This document shows positions 56,315 to 64,000 of a stretch of DNA of 64,000 nucleotides, piece by piece. Below the pieces are notes generated by a model. The model searched no databases. It saw only the letters and a program-made list of their open reading frames with translations, and was not told the origin of the DNA. Every line of letters begins with the position of its first letter. The stretch's first letter is position 1. The position numbers and the translations under genes were made by a program. Source of the DNA: Caenorhabditis remanei. Taxonomy: Eukaryota > Nematoda > Chromadorea > Rhabditida > Rhabditidae. The DNA lies in NCBI RefSeq assembly GCF_010183535.1, contig NC_071333.1, forward strand, positions 2,480,001-2,544,000, in the 5' to 3' direction.

Positions 56315-59300
56315 TTGGCAGCGTGCCAAACTCGGCGTAGTCACGGGATGTTGAGGTGATGTGAAATCAAATTCGCTCCACTAGGCATTGGCGGCAAATT
56401 CAAAATAAAATTTTGTTTTCAATTTAACCTTTTACTGAAGCATTTTGATACGCAGCTTAATCGACCACTTTTGAGCCGACTTATGTCAGTTTTCCCGCAT
56501 TTTTGGACAGGTTTTTTGATCGTGGCGCGTCTTTTCGAGATCAATTCTATTGAAAAACGTGATTAAAATTGTTAAATAAAAGTTTTTTTTTGAATTTCGC
56601 GCTAAAATTTTCGCAGATTTTCGGAGCGCGTTCATTTTCGGTACTCACCCCAGACCTCATGGGTAGTTTCCATTTTGAAAAATCGCTTCCAATTACTTAT
56701 TGCGTACCGCAATTTAATTTTGTATGATACGGGATAGAATGAATTATTGGGATCTGGTTGAAAAAAAAGCTTGGCAACATGTCAACAGTAAGACATCGAG
56801 TGAATGTTGGCGGAACGTTTCAAAAAAAAAAGAGTTAGGGTGGTCTTATGGCATGAAAAAAAAACTTTGGCACCATGCCAGCAAGCCTCATTCTGGTAGG
56901 ATACAATAGACGTTGATAGCAGAAGGCAGTGATAAGATAAGGTGATGACAGAACGGAGGTTAGCGAATAGTAGTAAAATCTCTTTTTTTCTTTATTTCTT
57001 CCCGGTCTCTCTACCCTCATGAGTGCTTGGCAGTTTGCCAAGCCTATGCGGACTTTTTGGCTGATCAGGGAATATGGGTGAAGTTCCCACTGTTTCGAAT
57101 GATCATCGCTTCCTGATCTGATCTTGCTGATTTGAGATTTAAAAAATTGAAACCGGTCAAGAAAGGTTAACAGTGTAGCAACATACGGTATATTCTTGTA
57201 TTAAATAGTTCCGATAAGATAGGGAGATTATTAAAAATACTTCATTTTGATTTGAGCACAAAGCAGCAAAGAGACCAAAAAGGTAGTTCCCTCTCTTTCT
57301 TTCTCCTTCCTCCTTCTCCCTCTTTCTTCCTTAGAGTCCCTCCAGTCTCAATGTGTACTTGGCAGTATGCCAAGTCAAAGGGGACACCCTAGAAGTGTGT
57401 TGTTGCGTAGAAATAGGAATGAATGCACTGATTACAGTGGACTTTATTTGGATCTGGTTGAATAATACTTGGAATCATGCCAAAAATAGAATATTGGCTC
57501 CGCCCAGTTATAAAGACGTGAGTTGATAACTTCATGTGACATTGAGTGAATGTGCGCGAAGCTGCTCTTTTTTGAATTGGTCGCAAGTCAATATGATTAG
57601 ACTTCATATCAAGCTGGTTAGATAAAAAAGAAACAGGCTGTGCCAGTCTCGGGACATGAAACAACAACTTGGCATCCTGCCAACTAAGCTAATTCTCTTA
57701 GGATACGATACAAATTGCTACCAAAATGACATCCGTCAGTATTTGGTTGTAAAAACGGAAAATAAAACAGTTATCTTAGTGACATTGATTCGGTATCAGT
57801 AGAAAAATATTAGGCAATGTGTTACCAGATGGGACACAGACTCCGCCCACTTTTGACCCAAACTTTGAAAAACTGCCAGCCAATGAGTGAAATCGGCCGG
57901 ATTTTTTTTGCAGTAAACTGGTTGAAATGATATTCGAAATTGATTTAAAAACGATGGAAAATTAGAATGTTAGGCGGAAATATGACAACTTGGCACCGTG
58001 CCAGAAAATGGATTAAAGGAAGGTACTGCCACAATGAGACGAGGAAATGACATAATAGACTTCCATTTCATACCGTTATGAAAAATTCGGAAAGACCATA
58101 GAAAAATAATTATTTCCTTCCTCACTTTTTAATTTTCTCTTTCTCCTGTCCCTTCTCTCTCCATGTGTTGTATTTGGCAGCATGCCAAATCAAAAGGTAC
58201 ACCCTGGCTGTCTGCAGTTGCTTGCATGCAAATAAAGGAATGTCCTGACCGCAGTATAATTTATCAGGAATGGGTAGAAGATGAGTTGGCATCAGGGCTT
58301 TGCGGAACTAAAAATTTCGAAATTTGAAACTTTACCAAATTATTTTTTTCGTATATTCCGAAAATTGTAGAAACTCGATTTTTCAAGTTTCTCATAGTCA
58401 AGAACTATGACTACGCAGTAGAAACTAAAAATTCTGTAATTTTTGACAAATTTATGGCGTTTCTGGCACCGTTTGGTTTTGGAACAATTTCTTTCGATTC
58501 CGCAAAAATGTCTCGGAAATCAGAATTTCTGTGAGTTACGAAAAAATCGACAATTTTTTGACGGAATTTCGGAAATTTCGGAAGAAAAAAGTTTTTGGCA
58601 CCATGCCAATAAGGCCGCTACTGATCGGATACACAAGAAGTTGATAGCAGAAGGAAATGATGAGAGAATGGGATGACAGAACAGAGGGTTGTGAAGAAAT
58701 AATACTAGTGCCCTCATGAGCACTTCTGGTAATTGTTCCGATGAGATAAGGAGATATCAAAATAGACCTTCACTTTGATTTGAGCAGAAACACGCAAGAA
58801 TGTCCCTGAAGGCAGATCTCTTTCCTTACCTCTCTTCCTGATCTCTTTTTTCTCAATGTGTACTTGGCAGCATGCCAAGTCGGAGGGGGCACCCTATTTG
58901 TCTGTTGTTGCTTGTATGAATTCATTCCCATCATAATTTCAGAAATCTGATGGAGTTTAGAAAGGAAGAAGATGTCAATGAGTAGAGAAATTCTGACTAG
59001 TATTATCATCAGGGATAGGCAATATCAGAAGAAAAAATGAGGAATGAAATGATAGACACAGGTGACCTTGGGAGCATGCCAAAAAAAAATTCTGACAGGA
59101 TACGGTTGAAATCGCTACGAGAATCTTAGCCGTCGGTTTCAGGTTGAAAAAACAAAATTTAGTACTGATCAGTGGCATTCATCCAAAATTAGTTGTAAAT
59201 GATCAGACAACGTGTTAAGAGATGGGCACAGGCTCCGCCCACTTCTGACCCAAACTTTGAAAAACTGTAAGCCAGTGAGTGAAATTAGCTGGATCTTTTT

Positions 59301-59875
59301 TTGCAGTAAACTTGTTGAAATGATATTCGAAAACGAGTTGAAAACGATGGAACATTCGAATGTTAGGTTGAAATATGACAACTTGGCACCGTGCCATAAT
59401 TGAATTATAGGAAGGTTATCAAGGTACGGTACATTTTGCTATTAAATACCTACGATGAGATGGAAAAATAACATAATAGACTCACCATTTTAATTTGATT
59501 AGAAAAAAGCAGGAAAACCATAGAAAAAAGATCTCTCTCCTTCCTTCTTTTTCCCTACACTTTACACCTAAAAATGTACCTCCACACTTCATGTGTGCTT
59601 GGCAGCATGCCAAGTCGGAGGGGAGTCAGAAAGGCATCCTAATAGTCTGTTTTCTTGGATGAATTCATTTATCAAAAGAGAAAGGCTATATCTGAAGAAA
59701 AATGTGATGTTTGAAATCATTGACCAAAGTCATGCGACGATACTTTTGGCTAACGGATAGCTGTCAAAAGAGGAGGAGTCAGATTAATAACGTCGAATAT
59801 CATATCGGAAAAAAAAGAATTCGAAGTGAAAATGGTAGTATACGATCAGGCGACAAGAAATTGCCACTGTGCCAA
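56315..59875. promoter_or_regulatory. Cluster of NFI-type palindromes TTGGCA(N3)TGCCAA
   Basis: Perfect 15-bp sites start at 56315, 57027, 57359, 57669, 58174, 58595, 58864 and 59599; sites with one mismatch start at 56771, 56867, 57469, 57990, 59068, 59383 and 59861. The middle three bases vary (GCG, GTT, GTA, TCC, GCA, CCA). Several extend to CTTGGCANNNTGCCAAG. Fifteen sites fall within 3.6 kb, one every 250 bp on average. TTGGC(N5)GCCAA is the consensus of Nuclear Factor I, and Caenorhabditis has one NFI gene. Part of the clustering comes from local duplication: 57800-58010 matches 59200-59400, and 56860-57000 matches 58590-58700. No gene is visible inside the cluster. Confidence 0.8.
57800..58010. 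repeat. Local duplicate block, matched at 59200-59400
   Basis: GACTCCGCCCACTTTTGACC, CCAAACTTTGAAAAACTG, TTTTTTTGCAGTAAACTGG, TTGAAATGATATTCGAAA and the closing ACAACTTGGCACCGTGCCA occur in the same order about 1390 bp further on, with roughly one change every ten bases. Each copy ends in an NFI-type palindrome. Confidence 0.8.
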
Positions 59876-59969
59876 ACGGCTGGATATAGGTATTAAGGAA
59901 TTTCGGTACTCATCGACAACGATGAGTACCTTAACATGACTGTACTTTTGAAAAGAGAAAGAGAAAGTA

Positions 59970-60130
59970 AACGCGGTCTACGAACGAAAGGCAGCGTTGG
60001 CCGAGAACTACAAAAAGAGAGATGGTAAGAGAAAGTTGGGAAGCATGGACAGGAGGGGACGATCAAGGGGCATTAAATATTCTTATAAGAGAAAGAAGAT
60101 TGAGAGAAAAAAGAAACAAGTATAAAAGTA
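59970..60130. repeat. Dispersed block matched at about 62695-62845
   Basis: GAACTACAAAAAGAGAGATG, GGTAAGAGAAAGTTGGGAAG and AAGAGAAAGAAGATTGAGAG find close partners in the same order near 62730-62835. It is purine-rich and has no coding frame. 60131-61200 shows no gene; 60690-60850 is a copy of part of the 41.5-42.0 kb block. Confidence 0.65.
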
Positions 60131-61225
60131 GACTTGCTCACACTCGGAGAGGTTAGACTTTGCACTGTGTCAACAAAACGAATTTTTGAGGGATACGGTA
60201 GAAATTGCTATCAAAAACCGATGATACGTCAAACAATTTCTCAAACAAAAAAACAAAGGAATTGAATGAAATGTAGTGGTTTCGGGCAAACAATCATGCC
60301 AACATTTTCTCTTTCGGCGAAATTTAGTTGATTTCGGAATCAAGCGTTTCTGATAAGATATGGAACTGGCAGAATACTGTTTCATTTCAATTGGTGGTGA
60401 TTGAAAGTAGACTAGCGTCGACTTTCAAGGATCCAAAATAGACGACCTAACAAACTACACACATGAGCTAATAAATTCGTGCTCAGATGATATTCTTCTT
60501 TTTTTCTATTTCTATGTACGTAATTTTTTTTTAATACTAACCCGACGTTCCCGTCTTTTCTCCACATTCCTCTTATTTCTTCCTCGCTCCCCATTCTTCT
60601 GTTGACTCGACAACACACCGCTCCCATCAACTTTTTATGATCGATCGGAATGGCAATAAAAAAAGGGAAATAAAATGATCTACCCACTGTCAAGTATTTC
60701 GAGTTTTATTATATTTATGCGCTTGAGAACGTCAGGTGAATTTTGATAGTTACAGTACACAGATGGGTTACGGTATGGGTTGTCAGTTTGTGAGCACAGG
60801 AATGGGATGATAATCAAAAAGCTAATCAGAAACAAACTTTAATTTTTGATAAACACAGGCGGTTCTTATGCTATCCTAGACAGTCACATCTTGATATCCA
60901 AACAAAACAAAAAATCTCAAACTTGGGTAATTAAACCTTTTATTTGATAAAAGATAAAGAGATGTAACCTAACAATAAAGGTAAGGCAACAGTAGGAAGA
61001 TTTTTGGGAAGCTTCCCATAAGATTGATAATGTGTGATGAAAAAGGATGAGAATCTTCTTGGGAAGACTCTTAGAGAGATTGAAATGGTGGGAAAAGAAG
61101 ACGCTTCCAGATGAAGCTTCCAAGAAATCGGAAAGTGGGAAAAAAAAAGAGAAAAAGTGGAAGAATTGGAAAAATCTTAGGAATGAAACAATCTCGCTCG
61201 CGCCACGAGGGGCGTGGCCAGACTG

Positions 61226-61233
<8 letters not shown>

Positions 61234-61292
<59 letters not shown>

Positions 61293-61441
61293 CAGACAGA
61301 CAGACAGACAGAGAGACAGAGACAGAGACAGAGACAGAGACAGAGACAGAGACAGAGACAGAGACAGAGACAGAGACAGAGACAGAGACAGAGACAGAGA
61401 CAGAGACAGAGACAGAGACAGAGACAGAGACAGAGACAGAG

Positions 61442-61484
<43 letters not shown>

Positions 61485-61500
61485 GAGAGAGAGAGAGACA
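61234..61500. repeat. Compound microsatellite (GA)n-(GACA)n-(GACAGA)n-(GA)n
   Basis: Pure GA from 61234, then GACA units to about 61310, then about 22 GACAGA hexamers to 61442, then GA again to 61500. It ends 25 bp from the stop codon of the chromodomain gene, so it probably lies in that gene's 3' UTR. The long Leu/Ser or Arg/Glu/Asp ORFs on both strands here are translations of the repeat and not genes. Confidence 0.95.
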
Positions 61501-61524
61501 TAGATCTCCTTCTTAGAACCATTT

Positions 61525-62477
61525 TCAGAAGCTGAATCCGGAGAACCATCCTTTTTTCTGTTCATCCTTCTGTGAATCATCGGGAATGACTCGTTCCTCT
61601 TCAATTCCATCCTCCTCATCTTCATCGACTTCATCTTTGATTTCGACACCACGTCTGATGGATTCGGCCTCTTCTTCCTCATCCTCTTCTTGCTCTTCTG
61701 CGGTAATAGCTCTTTGCAGTCTTGCTCTCGAGCTTTGAGCAGAATTGAGATTCATTTTCTTTGGAGTCGATTTTTTGAGCTCAACGTCTTCCTCCTCATC
61801 GTCCGATAGAGAGTGGCTCCGCTTCTTTATTGAGTTTGAATCCAGATTTGCTGGAATCGATTTGCTCTTATAACAAGCCAGGAGATTCTTGCAGTTCTGT
61901 AATGACCACTTCTTTGTAATTGATAGTCTTATTGCAAACTCACGTCAAGCTCCGACTCCCACATCTCTGAATTCCACACCGGATTTGGATATCCAATCCA
62001 TTGAACCAAATACAGTGGTTTTCCATTGACGAGGCGATGTGCCAGAACTTTTTCAACAGCGTACTCTGCAAAAAGATCGTATTTCAGTTGCAAGTCAGAC
62101 CAAGTTTTACCTCCGTCGCTGTTTTCCGGTTGTTGAGTGACACTTGTCTTGTACTCAGCAAGTAGTCCCGGATTCATCTGAAATTTCAAAAAATAGTTAT
62201 GTTTTTCAAATCAACATTTTTACCTTGAAGTCGTAATCCGTCGCACTCATTCTGGACCCATCATTGAGCTCGACCTCGTAGACGACATAGTGCTCGTCGT
62301 GAACACTATGCCCAACAACTTTTTTGAAGTTGGCCGACTTTGGAGTGCCGGTCTCCACTTGAAATCTGGACACCGTTTTACTGAAAATCGATATTTTATA
62401 CTTAACTATGTTGTCTGAAAAGTAGCTTACCGGTCTCTCTCGGATGATCTGGTTGGAGTACCAGATTTTTTCGACAT
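61525..62477 (-). CDS. Chromodomain protein
   Basis: Exons on the minus strand: 62477-62431, 62380-62224, 62177-62111, 62065-61944 and 61896-61525; phases agree and give 254 aa. The ATG lies nine bases behind a GTTTTCAG acceptor. Residues about 90-150 form a chromodomain: EYAVEKVLAHRLVNGKPLYL, VQWIGYP and NSEMWESELD, with the aromatic cage positions Y, W and a further W present. Upstream, HYVVYEVELNDGSRMSATDY resembles a second, degenerate chromo-like strand set. The C-terminal 110 residues are basic (KKRS, KKMN) and then strongly acidic (EEQEEDEEEEAE). Chromodomains bind methylated histone H3 tails; which mark is not predictable here. Caenorhabditis has several such CEC proteins. Introns are 42-52 nt apart from one. 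The 42-nt intron 3 is open in frame. Confidence 0.85.
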
Positions 62478-62939
62478 TTCGAACACTGAAAACAACAAAA
62501 TTAAATATTTAAATAAACCAAGCAGAAATCCGAGCGATCAATAAAAGGCAGGAACAGATGAAAAGAGACGGAACGGATTAGAATATGAATACTTGTCTCC
62601 ACCGACAGGGAACAGGTAAGAATGGCTCGTAGAATGGCGGAGAAATAGAAATTGTTCAGAACTACACTCCTGTAAAGACAAATAAAAAAAAGTAGAACGC
62701 GATCTACAAACGATGGGCGACGTTGGGCAAGAACTACGAAAAGAGAGATGGTAAGAGAAAGTGGGGAAGCATCGACCGGAGGCAGGAATCGAGGGGCAAT
62801 ATATACTCTTGTGAGAAAAAGGAGACTGAGAGAAAAAAACAGAAAAAAAATACTTGCGTATCATCGAATTATCCGAAAATATTATTCGCTAGAGAATGTG
62901 GGCGGCGCTTCTGTCAGGGTTACGGTAGAGGACATTGCG

Positions 62940-63430
62940 AGTTCGCAGTTCGAAAAAACTGGAAGTGGATGATCATTAAAAATCTGTCTCACTCGCTTTT
63001 TCTGAATTTGAATGCCCGATAATACAGTAAGTGAATGATCATCAGGAACTTAATCGAGACCTCAACCTCCTCACTTTATCCAAAAACAAACTTTTATTTT
63101 TAATAGTCTTGTGATGAGTGGGTCGTTCCAAATTAAGAAAAGTACAGCTCGCTCGCTCTCTACTTATTCTAAATGTTTTCCTTTTCAGATATTTGCTGAA
63201 ATTTGTACTCGAGGCGAGATAGTGTATACAAAGTGTTGAGTTTCTCCGACGCCCGATAGCGCGCTCCGTCGAGACGCGCCGTGCCAGTCGCCCCTCTCTA
63301 TTTTCAGTCTCTTCCTCTCTCTCGCTTGTTTTGAGTTTGAATGACCAATGATCATGTTTACAATTCAGAACAGAGGAGTGTCGTCAGAAGAACTCGTTCG
63401 AAAACTTTCGAAACATGTTTTCGCATTATT
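62940..63430. repeat. Dispersed block, inverted copy of 41470-41870
   Basis: GAGTTTCTCCGACGCCCGAT, AGCGCGCTCCGTCGAGACGC and GCCAGTCGCCCCTCTC, then GATCATGTTTACAATTCAGA, are reverse-complement partners of the 41.5 kb block, and GTCTTGTGATGAGTGGGTCG matches near 41795. There is no coding frame. 62478-62939 contains the chromodomain gene's upstream DNA and the dispersed block described at 59970. Confidence 0.7.
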
Positions 63431-63464
63431 TTTTGCAAGGTCATCTGGCACCACTGTCTGGCAT

Positions 63465-63650
63465 TTAGGAACGGGGATACAGTAGCATTGAGAGAGGGGT
63501 TCTGTAATTCGAAAAGACCCTGAATTTCGCATCGAGGATACTGTAGCATCGAGAGACGGGTATTGTAGCATCGACAGAGGGTACTGTTTTTCGAAAAGAC
63601 CCTGAGTTTCAGATCGAGGATACTGTAGCATCGAGAATCAACATTGACCG
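63465..63650. repeat. TACTGTAGCATCGAGA repeat array
   Basis: Five units of GATACTGTAGCATCGAGAGA alternating with TTCGAAAAGACCCTGAATTT. This is a variant of the ACTACAGTA family seen elsewhere in the window. Confidence 0.8.
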
Positions 63651-63672
63651 TTTCGGAGAATCAGAGCAAAAC

Positions 63673-63833
63673 TTGGCACCGTGCCAAGAAAACGAATTCT
63701 TTCAAGAAACGGTAGAAATGGATGTCAAAAACCAAAAGTATGACAAAGTTGGTCCAGAATATCAAAAAAACAGAGGAATTCAATGAAATTCGGCCATTTC
63801 GGAGAATCAGAGCAAAACTTGGCGCAGTGCCAA
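63673..63833. promoter_or_regulatory. Two further NFI-type palindromes in a short direct repeat
   Basis: TTGGCACCGTGCCAA at 63673-63687 is perfect. TTGGCGCAGTGCCAA at 63819-63833 has one change. Both sit in the same context (CGGAGAATCAGAGCAAAACT before, GAAAACGAATTCTT after), a 146-bp direct repeat. Confidence 0.8.
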
Positions 63834-63961
63834 GAAAACGAATTCTTCTAGGAAACGGTAGAAATGGATATCAGAAACCAATTATATGTACGGATCATAT
63901 GGTTTACGTTTTATTTCAGGGCTTACACACATGAGCGGAAAAATCTGTGCACAGAAAACAT

Positions 63962-64000
63962 AGGGCCGGGCAGGACTGACAAAAAATTTTTCCGGCCCGT
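63962..64000. mobile_element. GGGCC-rich element cut by the window end
   Basis: AGGGCCGGGCAGGACTGACA followed by TTTTTCCGGCCCG looks like the left end of the same element family seen in the Argonaute introns. Only 39 bases are visible. Confidence 0.5.

Noticed and set aside
60377..60384. CTGTTTCA, the core motif of Caenorhabditis 21U piRNA promoters
   Set aside because: I noted only this one occurrence, and an 8-mer is expected by chance in 64 kb. No cluster.
60917..61682. Long Leu/Ser-rich and Arg/Glu/Asp-rich ORFs on both strands (up to 210 codons)
   Set aside because: They are translations of the GA/GACAGA microsatellite in different frames. No start context, splice sites or domain.
1..64000. 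CRISPR array, insertion sequence, bacterial-type operon or virus-like gene
   Set aside because: None seen. The repeats lack spacer structure and all genes are intron-bearing nematode genes.

Overview
The window is nematode nuclear DNA, almost certainly from a Caenorhabditis species. Coding exons are short, with AT-rich introns that often run 42-60 nt and end in TTTTCAG. Several start codons sit a few bases behind a TTTCAG acceptor, as expected for spliced-leader trans-splicing. The non-coding DNA is full of the small inverted-repeat elements and ACTACAGTA-type repeats found in this genus. I cannot name the species. Most single-frame ORFs are not genes; the genes had to be rebuilt exon by exon.

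Layout. 0.4-1.2 kb: a tandem repeat of about 140 bp. 1.4-13.9 kb: decayed collagen-like sequence on the minus strand, the second half of it inside a 5.2 kb tandem duplication whose two copies are almost identical. 15.0-18.8 kb (+): a ten-exon FGD-type Rho GEF (DH-PH-FYVE-PH, 718 aa). 20.2-23.2 kb (+): two divergent homeobox genes in tandem. 24.8-26.5 kb (+): a SET-domain gene of MLL5/SET-26 type. 27-38.6 kb: mostly inverted-repeat elements, with exon remnants, small ORFs, an arrestin-like N-terminal fragment and a frame-broken Thr-rich membrane protein gene. 38.6-39.0 kb (-): a small cysteine-rich membrane protein gene. 39-43 kb: repeats and intergenic DNA. 43.2-49.2 kb (-): an eight-exon Argonaute gene of the worm-specific (WAGO-like) type, about 1113 aa after correcting one apparent frameshift. 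50.5-52.8 kb: a satellite-like array of about 17 units. 56.3-59.9 kb: a gene-free stretch crowded with 15-bp palindromes matching the Nuclear Factor I site. 61.5-62.5 kb (-): a chromodomain gene next to a long (GA/GACAGA)n microsatellite. 62.5-64 kb: dispersed repeats, two more palindromes and the start of a GGGCC-rich element.

Function. Three of the six confident genes look like chromatin or small-RNA factors (SET protein, Argonaute, chromodomain protein). Nothing in the sequence shows that they act together; they are separate transcription units tens of kilobases apart. The most unusual signals are the NFI-type palindrome cluster, the Argonaute with an Arg/Asp/Gly-rich insertion, lost catalytic residues and inverted-repeat elements in four of its introns, and the near-identical 5.2 kb tandem duplication, which could be either a recent event or an assembly artefact.
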